Shown piece by piece: positions 34,449 through 43,229 of a stretch of DNA of 64,000 bases. Every line of letters begins with the position of its first letter. Position 1 is the first letter of the stretch. Both the position numbers and the translations under genes were made by a program. Under the pieces are notes generated by a model that saw only the letters and a list, made by a program, of their open reading frames with translations, was not told the origin of the DNA and did no database searches. Source of the DNA: Candidatus Aenigmatarchaeota archaeon (GTDB lineage Archaea > Aenigmatarchaeota > Aenigmatarchaeia > QMZS01); assembly GCA_016932615.1 (NCBI GenBank), contig JAFGCN010000018.1, forward strand, positions 1 through 64,000, written 5' to 3'.

Positions 34449-35651
34449 ATGGCTTACCAACCGCCCCAAAAAATTCTAGACAAATACGCTGATTTATTGG
34501 TAAATTTTGCGCTGGGTGGAGGAAAAGGTGTAAAGCCGGGGGAAGTAGTATTCCTTCAGGTGCCTGAATGCGCTAAGCCCATGCTTGCCCCACTTCAGAG
34601 GGCGGTCCTCAAGGCAAAAGCGCATGCGATAATCCAGTACCTGCCTGAAGGCATTTCGAGGGATTTTTTTGAGATAGGAAGCGAAAAGCAGTTCACATAT
34701 TTCCCAAAAAAATTTATGAAGTCGCGAGTCGATACAATAGACCACAACATAAGCATTATTTCTGAAACAAATCCGCATGAGCTTGAGGGAATAAACCCGA
34801 AAAAGATAATGGCCCGGCAGAATGCCTGGAAACCGTACCTGGACTGGATTAACGAAAAGGAAAACAAAAAGAAATTCACCTGGACTCTTGCACTCTATGG
34901 TACAGAAGGCATGGCAAAGGAGGCTAAAATGACCCTTAAGGAGTATTGGGCGGAGATCATAAAAGCATGCTACCTTGACAATCCAAATCCAATAAAGAAA
35001 TGGAAGGAAATCTCGGCAGAGGTCAACAGAATAAAAAGCAAGCTGGATAAGCTCAAGATAAAAAAAGTCAGAGTCGAGGCCAGAGGAACAGACCTGACCA
35101 TTGGAATCGGAAAAAAGCGCAAGTGGTGTGGCTGCGAAGGAAGAAACATTCCAAGCTTCGAGATCTATACAAGCCCCGACTGCAGAGACATAAACGGACA
35201 CATATCCTTCAATGTTCCGCTTTACAGATTTGGAAATCTCATTAAAGATATCCAGCTCGACATTGAACACGGGAAAATCGTAAGGGCAAAAGCAAAGCAA
35301 GGAGAAAAATTCCTGAAAGAAATGATAAAAACGCCTGGAGGAGACCACATCGGAGAGTTTTCCATGACTGACAAGAGACTTTCAAGAATCACAAAATATA
35401 TGGCAACCACCCTATTTGACGAAAATGTTGGAGGAAAATTTGGGAATTCTCACTTAGCTCTTGGAAAATCCCTATGGAACACCTATGACGGCGACCTGTC
35501 AAAAACCTCTAAAGGTGCGCTAATGAAGCTTGGCTTCAATGATTCCCCAATTCACGTAGACATCTTCAACACAGAAAACAGAAAAGTCACCGCAACGCTC
35601 GAAGGTGGAAAAGAAGTCGTAATTTACAAAGACGGAAAATTCCAAGTCTGA
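34449..35651 (+). CDS. M29-like leucyl aminopeptidase
   Basis: A 400-aa protein of the thermophilic aminopeptidase (M29) fold. Visible blocks are LVNFALGGGKGVKPGEVV at the N-terminus, EARGTDLTIGIG, CEGRNIPSFEIYTSPD (with the metal-binding Glu), GDHIGEFSM and FDENVGGKFGNSHLALG (metal-binding His), as in AmpS/PepS family enzymes. These are cytosolic dinuclear-metal exopeptidases. It follows the FTR gene by 27 bp. Confidence 0.88.
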   Translation: MAYQPPQKILDKYADLLVNFALGGGKGVKPGEVVFLQVPECAKPMLAPLQRAVLKAKAHAIIQYLPEGISRDFFEIGSEKQFTYFPKKFMKSRVDTIDHNISIISETNPHELEGINPKKIMARQNAWKPYLDWINEKENKKKFTWTLALYGTEGMAKEAKMTLKEYWAEIIKACYLDNPNPIKKWKEISAEVNRIKSKLDKLKIKKVRVEARGTDLTIGIGKKRKWCGCEGRNIPSFEIYTSPDCRDINGHISFNVPLYRFGNLIKDIQLDIEHGKIVRAKAKQGEKFLKEMIKTPGGDHIGEFSMTDKRLSRITKYMATTLFDENVGGKFGNSHLALGKSLWNTYDGDLSKTSKGALMKLGFNDSPIHVDIFNTENRKVTATLEGGKEVVIYKDGKFQV

Positions 35652-35687
35652 CCCTTGTATAAAACTCGCCGACGAGTTTATTGATTC

Positions 35688-36311
35688 TTATTTGTATAGG
35701 GTTTCTGCCCAGGCCTTCGCAAGCTCTTTACTTCCCATTTGAAAAGGGTAGTTAAGCCCTTCAAGCTCTTTTATCAATGCCTGCATCCCGTGAGGCCGGA
35801 CAGGCATCAGCATTGTTTCAAGTTCCTCTGGCTCTTTCATGCGCTTCATCACGAGATAGTGCAGGTAAAATTCTGCAAATTCCTTTTTGGAAAGGGGCGT
35901 TGAGGAGTAAACCTTCGAGGCAATAAGCTCGACAAAAAACTGCTTCATAATCTTGAGGTACCCGTGCTTTGCCGCCCGAAGGTCAGCAAAAAAATCCTGA
36001 ACCTGCGGCACCAGGCGCGGGCAGTCTATCCTTTCCTGGATTTCCTTATTCACGCCTTCCTTTTCGTTCAGCAAAAGAAAGATAAACCGCACAAAGTAGC
36101 CCCGGAAAAGCTGGCGGTTTTTCACCTTTTCGTTTTCTGGGTTTACGAAAATCTCCATGTCCTTTCCGGTGTCTCCTTTCAGGAACTCGACCTTGCAGCT
36201 TTGGGTTATAATTATTCTCTCGAATCTTAGCGGGTAATCTAATTTTGTAATAAGGTCGGCAATCTCTTGCTTAAGAGACTCGTCGTCCATCTCAAAAACA
36301 AGATGGGTCAT
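35688..36311 (-). CDS. protein of unknown function
   Basis: A 207-aa soluble, helix-rich protein. No motif was recognised. The middle part (FVRFIFLLLNEKEG, about 70-84) is hydrophobic but too short and charged at both ends for a confident membrane helix. It lies 45 bp downstream of the agmatinase-like gene on the same strand. Confidence 0.65.
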   Translation of the reverse strand: MTHLVFEMDDESLKQEIADLITKLDYPLRFERIIITQSCKVEFLKGDTGKDMEIFVNPENEKVKNRQLFRGYFVRFIFLLLNEKEGVNKEIQERIDCPRLVPQVQDFFADLRAAKHGYLKIMKQFFVELIASKVYSSTPLSKKEFAEFYLHYLVMKRMKEPEELETMLMPVRPHGMQALIKELEGLNYPFQMGSKELAKAWAETLYK

Positions 36312-36356
36312 AATATTCTTCTTCTGGTAATCTTAAGTGTTTAATCGCTCGTGTAG

Positions 36357-37223
36357 CTACTCCCGCCTGCAAAAAATATAGCTTAGGAAAGCATATACCA
36401 GCTTTGCTGCCAGGAAATCGGGCGCCTTGTTCTGAGGATTTGGCGAAAGCTCAACAAGGTCAAACCCCACAATTTCTTTTTCCTCGGCGAGCCGCTTTAA
36501 GAACTTAAGAACTTGGTACCACTGGAGCCCGCCCGGCTCGGGAGAGCCCGTCGAAGGCATGATTCCTGTGTCAAAAACGTCCAAATCAATTGTCACATAG
36601 ACCTTCTGCCCTGCGGACCTGACTGCCTCTTCAATCCAGCTCTCAGTATTCCAGAGGTCTTTGGCGTAGAAGATTTTTCCGGTTTCCGTTTTTTCGAGTT
36701 CCGTGTCATCCATGCTCCGGATTCCAACCTGAACAATATCTGCAACTTCCCTTGCCCTTGCCATCACGCTGGCGTGGCTTAAGGGATCTTCATTGTATTC
36801 GTCCCTCAGGTCCGTGTGGGCGTCAAGCTGGACAACCGTCAGGACGCCCTGTTTTGCGTGAGCCCTTATCGCGCCGATGCTCACGGTGTGCTCGCCTCCA
36901 AGAATCACAGTAAACTTGCCCTTTGAAGAAAGCCGCGCCACTTCAGCTTCAACTGTTTCCACAAGCTCTTTTGAACTATCCGCACCAATCGGCTCGGCTG
37001 TATAAATTCCCTTTTCACAAACTGAAAAATCCGTCTCGATGTCGTAAAGCTCCATGTACTGGGAGGCCTTGATTATCGCCTCAGGACCTTTTTCAGAGCC
37101 CTCTGTCCAGCCCCGAAGCCAAAAGCTGGTCTTATCAAACGGAACGGGAAGAATTACAATCTTGGCTTTTTCCAGCTCAGAATATTCTCCGGTAAGCCCT
37201 GCAAAGTTGAGTTTTTCTTCCAT
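36357..37223 (-). CDS. agmatinase/arginase-family ureohydrolase
   Basis: A 288-aa protein with the ureohydrolase metal motifs: GGEHTVSIG (first His), QLDAHTDLRDEYNEDPLSHASVM (DAHxD), and TIDLDVFDTGIMPSTGSPEPGG (DxD with the SxDxDxxDP-like pattern). The STGSPEPGGL sequence and length fit archaeal SpeB-type agmatinases, which convert agmatine to putrescine and urea. Formiminoglutamase or guanidinobutyrase activity cannot be excluded. It is transcribed away from the downstream 136-aa Cys protein locus, on the same strand as that gene. Confidence 0.88.
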   Translation of the reverse strand: MEEKLNFAGLTGEYSELEKAKIVILPVPFDKTSFWLRGWTEGSEKGPEAIIKASQYMELYDIETDFSVCEKGIYTAEPIGADSSKELVETVEAEVARLSSKGKFTVILGGEHTVSIGAIRAHAKQGVLTVVQLDAHTDLRDEYNEDPLSHASVMARAREVADIVQVGIRSMDDTELEKTETGKIFYAKDLWNTESWIEEAVRSAGQKVYVTIDLDVFDTGIMPSTGSPEPGGLQWYQVLKFLKRLAEEKEIVGFDLVELSPNPQNKAPDFLAAKLVYAFLSYIFCRRE

Positions 37224-37291
37224 AATAATAGCGCCTAGGAAAGCTCAAAAAAAGAGTAAAACTCAATGAGGATGCAGTAAGCACAGTACTG

Positions 37292-37702
37292 CTAGAACTG
37301 AATTTTTCTGGCAGTACCTAGAACCAAGTCTCTCATTGGACATATCTGACAATCCGAATTTTCAGATAGATACTTTATTTGTTTATCCCTAATCTCCATA
37401 ACATCTCCTGTTTCCAAGGGCAAAACTCCCGTGTGTTTTAATTGATTAAACAGATTGTACGTTGCTCCACAGGAATCGCAAATATCCCCCCTCCATTTGA
37501 GGTAACTAACTTCGGCAATCTCTTTAGCAAAACTTGCGGTATCTAATCCGCCTAATCCTGAAGCATCACACCACCTCTCATAGGTATCACCGGGAAGTAA
37601 TTTTAGATTAAGCGCCTGCCGCTCCAGAATTCTTTCTGGGGTCTTCTTGCCCGGCCTTCCGCACATCACAGGTTCGCCATCGCCAGAATATTCAAAAACC
37701 AT
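37292..37702 (-). CDS. small protein with two Cys pairs, unknown function
   Basis: A 136-aa soluble protein with CDSCG near residue 79 and CQICP near residue 119, a probable zinc site. No family was recognised. A second ATG at codon 13 (MCGRPGKKTPERILERQ) may be the real start. It follows uL23 by 17 bp on the same strand and may be its operon partner. Confidence 0.6.
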   Translation of the reverse strand: MVFEYSGDGEPVMCGRPGKKTPERILERQALNLKLLPGDTYERWCDASGLGGLDTASFAKEIAEVSYLKWRGDICDSCGATYNLFNQLKHTGVLPLETGDVMEIRDKQIKYLSENSDCQICPMRDLVLGTARKIQF

Positions 37703-37719
37703 AATCGCACCTCAAAAAC

Positions 37720-37986
37720 CTAAATTACGCCAAGCTTAACGGCAATATCTCCTGCAGGGCTTTCTGGCTTCAATTTAACGATTGCCTTCTTGCTCCCTGT
37801 CCGGTCAATAAGCGTGTTAACCTTTTCCACTTTGACCTTGAATTCCTCTTCAAAGGCCTGCTTTACCACCATCCGGGGCGTTTTAAGGACTTTCAGCTTG
37901 AAAATCAGCTTGTTTTCGCTCTCTATGAGCCGAACCGCCTTTTCGCTCGTAACCGGATGCTCCACTAGCTCCCAAAATGATACCAT
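37720..37986 (-). CDS. rpl23: 50S ribosomal protein uL23
   Basis: An 88-aa protein: HPVTSEKAVRLIESENKLIFKLK at the N-terminus, KQAFEEEFKVKVEKVNTLI, and KKAIVKL near the end are diagnostic of archaeal L23. It borders the peptide exit tunnel and docks SRP. In most archaea it directly follows uL4, but here 3.2 kb of unrelated genes lie between them, and uL2 is not next to it either. Confidence 0.95.
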   Translation of the reverse strand: MVSFWELVEHPVTSEKAVRLIESENKLIFKLKVLKTPRMVVKQAFEEEFKVKVEKVNTLIDRTGSKKAIVKLKPESPAGDIAVKLGVI

Positions 37987-38064
37987 AAGATAAATAGCAA
38001 AAGATTAAAAGGGTCTAAAAGGCAAAAAATTCGCCCCTCTTGTATATTATAGCAGATATGTATT

Positions 38065-38838
38065 ATGGCTGATTCCTCAGCAAAAGGAGCATATTCTGGA
38101 TACTCTGAAAATAAAGGTGCGAAGGCACGGTCGGCAGGCAATGTCAATCCCCCCGTTGGCTTTGACCCAAATTACTTCAGGCAGACCTCCAAAGGAGATG
38201 CTAATAACCCGGAGGCAAAAAAAGCCGCCGAGGAATTATACGAGGCGCTTCCCCCAGCAATCCAAAACTATCTTGCCCGGGAGCAGGCGGCAACTTCAAG
38301 AGCAAACTACGGCCCACCCACAAACCACAAAATCATGTCTGGTGTAGATGCGGCATATATGAAGCAGGGCTCAAAAAGCCCAGTTAACTATGCCGCCACT
38401 CCTGGAAAATCGCCGGGGCAGATGCAGGTCGCGCCAAATTATGATAGCAAAATGGCGCAGCAGCTGGGCCCGGGCAAGGGGCCAAATCCTCAGATGCCCG
38501 TCCCCCCAAGCCCCGGACGAATGCTGGCTTCCATGTTTATCCCCTTAATCCCCTCAGCACTTGTTTACAAAGCCGGATTCAACATAGCCCAGTCAGCATT
38601 CCCTGGATTGGCATACTCTAGTCTACCCTATATTGGGAGTCTAGGAGGACCCGGAGGACTCGCCCTGGGAATCGGCATGGCCTACGGACTAACCAAGGTA
38701 TCTGGAGCAGTTTTCAAGGGCGCAAGCAAAGTCGTCCAGAAAGTGTACCAGAAAAAAGACAAGCTGAATAAGGGCTACGAAGCCCTTCAAAAGCCAGGCG
38801 CCGCGCCGGCAGGCCCGATGCCTGCAAGAGGAATATGA
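38065..38838 (+). CDS. two-helix membrane protein with long disordered N-terminus (paralogue A)
   Basis: A 257-aa protein. Residues 1-150 are Gly/Pro/Ser/Gln-rich and disordered, containing HKIMSGVDAAYMKQGSKSPVN and APNYDSKMAQQL. Two hydrophobic segments follow (about 153-172 and 190-210), then a Lys-rich helix and a Pro-rich end. The SGVxxxY...SP and YDSxMAxQL elements recur in the 39921-40727 protein, so these are paralogues. It starts a run of membrane/soluble gene pairs placed between uL23 and uL4. TATA-like TATATTATAGC lies upstream. The function is unknown. Confidence 0.7.
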   Translation: MADSSAKGAYSGYSENKGAKARSAGNVNPPVGFDPNYFRQTSKGDANNPEAKKAAEELYEALPPAIQNYLAREQAATSRANYGPPTNHKIMSGVDAAYMKQGSKSPVNYAATPGKSPGQMQVAPNYDSKMAQQLGPGKGPNPQMPVPPSPGRMLASMFIPLIPSALVYKAGFNIAQSAFPGLAYSSLPYIGSLGGPGGLALGIGMAYGLTKVSGAVFKGASKVVQKVYQKKDKLNKGYEALQKPGAAPAGPMPARGI

Positions 38839-39398
38839 CCGAAGGAGAAATCAAGGCAGGAGGAAAAACAATCCTGGAAAATGTGCAGGGTGCGTACCGA
38901 CAGGAAAAATCAGCTCCACCTGTAGTGAATCGGGCAGGAATGGCGCAATACAACTCCTCAATTGCTTCGCCCTACCTGGCAAACACAGCCCCATACTCTG
39001 CTTTCCCCCCACCAGGCGCAAAGCCCGCCCAGCTATCCAAAAAAGCGCAGCTTGGAGTTTACCTTGCAATCGGAGCGCCAATTACATATTGGATTGGCGC
39101 AAAAATCGCCCAAAAAAGCGAACCTGTGGCAGAATACCTGCAGGAACATGGAGGTGTTCTTGGAAGGGATTGGATTGGGCTCGAGCCGCTAGCCATTGGA
39201 ATCCCGACAATCCTTGGGCTTTACCTTGCAACAGATAAAATCGTCGAGCGCCTTAGGCCAACTGCAGAAAAAATTGCAAAAGGCCCTGCAAAAAAGCTTG
39301 TAGACGGATACAAAAAGCTGGAAGACCGCGCGGCAGATTCCCTTTTGGCCGCAGATTCCATAGTGCAAAAGGCCAAAAAAGCGCAGGAAAGGAGATAA
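38835..39398 (+). CDS. two-helix membrane protein (paralogue B)
   Basis: A 187-aa protein overlapping the previous gene by 4 bp. It has a short disordered N-terminus with MAQYNSSIASPYL (cf. TMAQYENATG in paralogue C), hydrophobic segments at about 78-95 and 120-142, and a Lys/Glu-rich C-terminal helix. Same architecture as paralogues A and C but shorter at the N-terminus. It converges on the soluble partner at 39402-39794 with only 3 bp between stop codons. Confidence 0.68.
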   Translation: MTEGEIKAGGKTILENVQGAYRQEKSAPPVVNRAGMAQYNSSIASPYLANTAPYSAFPPPGAKPAQLSKKAQLGVYLAIGAPITYWIGAKIAQKSEPVAEYLQEHGGVLGRDWIGLEPLAIGIPTILGLYLATDKIVERLRPTAEKIAKGPAKKLVDGYKKLEDRAADSLLAADSIVQKAKKAQERR

Positions 39399-39401
39399 AT
39401 A

Positions 39402-39794
39402 CTACTCAAGAATTTTTCTGAGCCGTCCCGCTTTTCCCTCGCTAAGCTTCTTGTCGATCTCACCGGAAAGAATTTCAAAAAATTTCATCTGCCCATCTAT
39501 GAATTCTTCAGCTGCCTTCAACCCTTCCTTATCGTCTTTTGCGCATTTCTTTAGTGCCTTTTTAACCTCAGCAAAATATTCTATCCATGTCTCTGAAACC
39601 CCTTTTGCAACCTTCAGCCGCTCAAGATCTCCCTCTCGCTCTGCCTCGTCAATCGCCCTCAAAAGAACAGTAACCTGCTCGTTATACCTGCCTTCTGTTT
39701 CCTTGAGAAGCTGGTCAAAATCAATCTGAATGGGAGAAAAATCCTCCATTGGGCACGAGGTCTTCCTTGAAGCCCTCTTTTTACAGGCAGCCAT
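39402..39794 (-). CDS. 130-aa helical soluble partner (copy 1)
   Basis: A 130-aa protein from the ATG at 39794, chosen because it gives exactly the length of its paralogue at 40756-41148 and removes a dissimilar N-terminus. After a basic Cys-containing N-terminus, both copies share YNEQVTVLLRAIDEAEREGD, a WI-YF motif, and FFEILSGEIDKKL. Predicted all-helical with coiled-coil character. It lies tail-to-tail with membrane paralogue B. Confidence 0.72.
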   Translation of the reverse strand: MAACKKRASRKTSCPMEDFSPIQIDFDQLLKETEGRYNEQVTVLLRAIDEAEREGDLERLKVAKGVSETWIEYFAEVKKALKKCAKDDKEGLKAAEEFIDGQMKFFEILSGEIDKKLSEGKAGRLRKILE

Positions 39795-39920
39795 AACTTT
39801 CCTAAGGAAATATATATTCAAGACAGGTAAAGCTTGTTCGCAGATCCTTGCTTTCCTGCAAACCTCCCCAAACCACTCTGACAAACCAAAACCGCTTAAG
39901 TACTCCCGCCAGCTAATATT

Positions 39921-40727
39921 ATGGAAAGCCCGCCCAAAAAGGGAACTCCTGGCAATATTCAGGATATAACTGGGCCATATATCGCTTCTTTAGCTTTACC
40001 GCAAGGAAAATACACTTCAACTGCAGCCGCTCCGCCCACAGGCGCAAGCTATAATTCTTCCGGGAGCTCCGCAACTTCCGGAAACACAATTGTAAACAAT
40101 ACCATGGCTCAGTATGAAAACGCCACTGGCAAAACTGCAGTTCCTGTTTCTGCTTCCGGACAGTATAACGGCGCTCATGCTCCAGGAAGCAGGCAAAGCA
40201 TAGTTTCAGGCGTTAATGGCACATATTCTTCGGGAGGAATTCAAAGCCCCGTTGCAGGGCGTCCGGGCGCGCCTGCTTACGATAGTGGTATGGCTTCCCA
40301 GTTAAAAGCGAACCCTCAGGTTCCAGGAAGAAGGTCTCCAGCGAGCAGTGGAACCCAAATGGCAGGAACTGCACTAAAAACCTTTCTTCCGGTAGGGCTT
40401 GGGCTAATGGCTTCTTCTGCCTGGTACGGAATTGCAATTAAGGGCTCCTATGCAGCATCCAAGGATGCAGCCACCTCGCCCCAGTTTGCCGAATTTATGA
40501 GCCAGCACAGCTGGTTTGCCCCTGCACCCCTTATTGCAGGAACCGTAGCGATATACCTTGGCTCAAGGGTTTCAGGCCGGATTTTCAAAGGGGTCATGAA
40601 ATATTCCTCAGGCATTATGAAAAAAATAGAAAACAAAAAAGCCGCCAGAGAGCTTGAAGCGGGCTATGAGCGGCTTGCAAAGGCCGCGGCACTTCCCGTC
40701 ACTCCAAAAGCAGCCCCAATTTCCTAA
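39921..40727 (+). CDS. two-helix membrane protein with long disordered N-terminus (paralogue C)
   Basis: A 268-aa protein. The N-terminal 150 residues are rich in Ser, Thr, Gly, Pro and Asn and contain RQSIVSGVNGTYSSGGIQSPV and APAYDSGMASQL, aligning with paralogue A. Hydrophobic segments lie at about 155-175 and 200-218, followed by a basic helix (GRIFKGVMKYSSGIMKKIENKK) like the VFKGASKVVQKVYQKK of A. It is tail-to-tail with the second soluble partner. No family was recognised. Confidence 0.7.
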   Translation: MESPPKKGTPGNIQDITGPYIASLALPQGKYTSTAAAPPTGASYNSSGSSATSGNTIVNNTMAQYENATGKTAVPVSASGQYNGAHAPGSRQSIVSGVNGTYSSGGIQSPVAGRPGAPAYDSGMASQLKANPQVPGRRSPASSGTQMAGTALKTFLPVGLGLMASSAWYGIAIKGSYAASKDAATSPQFAEFMSQHSWFAPAPLIAGTVAIYLGSRVSGRIFKGVMKYSSGIMKKIENKKAARELEAGYERLAKAAALPVTPKAAPIS

Positions 40728-40755
40728 AAATTAAGAGCCCATAAAGCATTACGGC

Positions 40756-41148
40756 TTATTCCAGAACTGCCCTGAATCGTCCTGTACTGAGATCATGAAG
40801 CTTTTTGTCTATCTCACCTGAAAGTATTCTGAAAAAATGAACCTGCTCGTCAATAAAGCTGTTTACAACACTTATGCCTTCCCTATCTTTTCCCGCCATA
40901 TCCTTCGCTCCGCTTTTCAGCGCCTCAAAATATTTTATCCAGGACTCCGCAATCGACTTTGAAATCTGAAGCTTTTCCCTGTTGCCCTCACGTTCCGCCT
41001 CCTCGATGAACCTGAGAAGAATTGTTACCTGCCCGTCATATTTTTCCTGGGCAAGGCGCACAAATTTTTCAGAATCGACCTCGACAAACTTTTCCGAGTT
41101 TTTAGCAGGTTTTTTCCTGCAAGCCGCTCTTTTTACCAAAGCGCCCAT
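40756..41148 (-). CDS. 130-aa helical soluble partner (copy 2)
   Basis: A 130-aa protein with a basic N-terminus (KRAACRKKPAK). It shares YDGQVTILLRFIEEAEREGN, SWIKYFEALKSG, and FFRILSGEIDKKLHDL with the copy at 39402-39794. Both copies end in a short RxRxILE or RFRAVLE tail. It lies 28 bp from the end of membrane paralogue C and 69 bp downstream of uL4 on the same strand. Confidence 0.72.
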   Translation of the reverse strand: MGALVKRAACRKKPAKNSEKFVEVDSEKFVRLAQEKYDGQVTILLRFIEEAEREGNREKLQISKSIAESWIKYFEALKSGAKDMAGKDREGISVVNSFIDEQVHFFRILSGEIDKKLHDLSTGRFRAVLE

Positions 41149-41217
41149 AATATTTGCTAAATCGATATACTTAATAGCCGCCCTGCACAGACTGCAATCA
41201 AAAAAATCCCATTCAAA

Positions 41218-42015
41218 TTACTTCCACTTGCCGACCTGCTCTATTGCGGACTTTGTCCACACGGTCAGCCGGCCCGCATGCGCTCCTGGAGCCAAAAGCT
41301 CGGCGTTAAGCTGGTCAACGGTTGAAATATCAAGCCCCGCAATGTTTCTTGCAGCTTTCTGAAGCTCGCATTTCTTTGAGACAATCACCAAAGGGCCTTT
41401 TTTCTTCTTGTACCGCCTTCCCCTCATTGTTCCGATTCCCTGCCGGACCTTTTTTTCCTTTGACCTCTCAAGCTCCTCAACCAAGCCCAGGGAAACCAGA
41501 GCGCCATAAGCATCCTTGGTTTTGTCAATCTGCTCAAAATCATCGACAAGCACAAGAGGAATTTCCTTAAGGGCTTCAACCTTGTGGCCCCTTTTAAGAA
41601 CAATATCCTTATTGGCGGAAGCTGCAATCGCGGACATGATGGCAAGCTTTTTCTCTTTCTTGTTCAGGTCCTTGCTCCAGTCCTTCTCAGCTACAGGCGG
41701 GTGGCATTCCCTGCCCTTTACTGCCTGAGGCACAAATCTTGCGACAAACAGGAGCGGGCCTTCGCCGTGGATTCTCGACATTCTTGCCATCTCCCTTTTC
41801 GCCATCTTTGCCCTCCCGTAAACATGGGAAGAGCCGTGGTAGTGGGCAGAAGTCCTCTTTCCTGCCAAAGGGTCAGCTCCATAACGTTTCCTCTTGTTTG
41901 ACTGCTGTGAAACTACTACTTTTCTTATAAGGTCTGCCCTAAGAGGAGTTTTGAACACCTCTCCAAGCTTTACTGTCCCTACTTTCTCGCCCTTTAGCGA
42001 ATAAACATTAGCCAT
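41218..42015 (-). CDS. rpl4: 50S ribosomal protein uL4
   Basis: A 265-aa protein with the archaeal/eukaryotic L4 pattern: VYSLKGEKVGTVKLGEVFKTPLRADLIRKVV, KRYGADPLAGKRTSAHYHG, MARMSRIHGEGPLLFVARFVPQAVKGRECHPP (basic internal tunnel loop) and GTMRGRRYKKKKGPLVIV. The full length is as expected. In archaea it is usually part of an L3-L4-L23-L2 operon; no L3 is found directly upstream and L23 is displaced. Confidence 0.96.
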   Translation of the reverse strand: MANVYSLKGEKVGTVKLGEVFKTPLRADLIRKVVVSQQSNKRKRYGADPLAGKRTSAHYHGSSHVYGRAKMAKREMARMSRIHGEGPLLFVARFVPQAVKGRECHPPVAEKDWSKDLNKKEKKLAIMSAIAASANKDIVLKRGHKVEALKEIPLVLVDDFEQIDKTKDAYGALVSLGLVEELERSKEKKVRQGIGTMRGRRYKKKKGPLVIVSKKCELQKAARNIAGLDISTVDQLNAELLAPGAHAGRLTVWTKSAIEQVGKWK

Positions 42016-42108
42016 AAACTACCTAGATAAAAATTAAAATAGGTGTATTGTGTTGATGAAAATAGAGAAATAGAGTTATTTTAGTGCCAGCCCACATAAT
42101 CCAAACCT

Positions 42109-42732
42109 CTATATCCTAAAACCTAAAGGTAGTACTCTTTTTGCAGGAGGTGGTCTTATGCCAGTTCTTTCCAGAACAACACTTGCTTTGATGGGACGAC
42201 CTATCAGAGAAAGACCTCGCTTCGCCCTCTCTTCCTCTTCCATAGCTCCCGTAAAGACTTCCTGTCCAAACTCTGGCTGCCTTATCTCACCACCAGAATA
42301 CCTTAAGTCAAGCTTAAACCTACCCTCAGGGGTCCTGCTTCTTCCAACTACATCAAACCTAAGCAAAACATCGCGGTATTTAAGATATATCTCCTTTCCC
42401 ATATCGCCCCGATACAAAAGATTACCTCCACTCAAAAAAGCCCCCTCCAGCTTGCTTGCCGGGTCTGAGCCAAGAATATGCCTCATTGCGGGGTCATCCC
42501 CACGGTAGTCGGACTCACCAAAAGCATAGTAAAAAGCCCTTTCAACCAACCCTGGATTATGCCCCGATTCATTGGAAGGGACAGTAACCTGTACTTCATA
42601 CCGACCCGGGCGATATATCCACCCTTTGCCTTTTAGGTAATCATATTTCCCAGGGGGGCGCCTTTTTTTCAGGGAAGGGGGAGGATCATAACCATTATAT
42701 GTATCAAACGCTTCTGTTGGAGCAGGTATCAT
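42109..42732 (-). CDS. protein of unknown function
   Basis: A 207-aa protein from the ATG at 42732 (an ATG two codons earlier is also possible). The open frame extends upstream to 42840 but that part looks non-coding and precedes a TATA-like TTTTATTTTTTAT box. Mildly basic, soluble, no recognised motif; beta-rich sections such as GRYEVQVTVPSNE and YRDVLLRFDVVGRSR. It is on the same strand as uL4, divergently placed from nothing else of known function. Confidence 0.5.
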   Translation of the reverse strand: MIPAPTEAFDTYNGYDPPPSLKKRRPPGKYDYLKGKGWIYRPGRYEVQVTVPSNESGHNPGLVERAFYYAFGESDYRGDDPAMRHILGSDPASKLEGAFLSGGNLLYRGDMGKEIYLKYRDVLLRFDVVGRSRTPEGRFKLDLRYSGGEIRQPEFGQEVFTGAMEEEERAKRGLSLIGRPIKASVVLERTGIRPPPAKRVLPLGFRI

Positions 42733-42899
42733 CAGCATCCAGCACCGTATCCTGACATAATAAACTACTTGGATAAAAAATAAAATACACAATCGGGCAG
42801 AACCCGGGGGCATCCCAACTCCAATAACACAAGCAACCACACCAGTTATAACAATTAAAGTGAACCACCCTCATGTCAAGAACACGGAGAGTTCAAGGA

Positions 42900-43154
42900 T
42901 TAGAATAGGCGTCTTCCGAAAAAAGCTACTGACGTCAGTCCATTAAGCCAGTTGGAAGCGCACCTGCACCCTCCAACAGTGGTATCTGTTAGGCCAAAAA
43001 ACAGGGGAAAGGCAAAAACCGAAACTCCGGAAAGGGCTAAAATAGTACCCATAGTAATTCTTGTAAGCCCCCTGCCCAATTGATATACCGGGTTTTTTGG
43101 GAGTGGCCTGACAAGCTCAAAAAGCCGCCTTATATGCTCAAACATAATCTTCAC
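42900..43154 (-). CDS. small membrane protein
   Basis: An 84-aa protein with a basic amphipathic N-terminus and one clear hydrophobic segment (about residues 34-56), then GGCRC and GLTSVAFFG. It shares the layout of the frameshifted gene at 43230-43588 (charged N-terminus, helix, then a Gly/Cys element followed by a second short hydrophobic stretch), so the two may be distant paralogues. No known family. Confidence 0.5.
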   Translation of the reverse strand: MKIMFEHIRRLFELVRPLPKNPVYQLGRGLTRITMGTILALSGVSVFAFPLFFGLTDTTVGGCRCASNWLNGLTSVAFFGRRLF

Positions 43155-43229
43155 CAGATAATTGGTTTACCATTCAGGGCTTAAATACTTTTCTTAGAAC
43201 GGCAATAGTCGATAATCTGGGAATTCTGC

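Noticed and set aside
38117-39192. Overlapping frames in other phases within the membrane-protein genes
   Set aside because: They are low-complexity shadows of Gly/Pro/Ser-rich coding sequence and lack start-site context.
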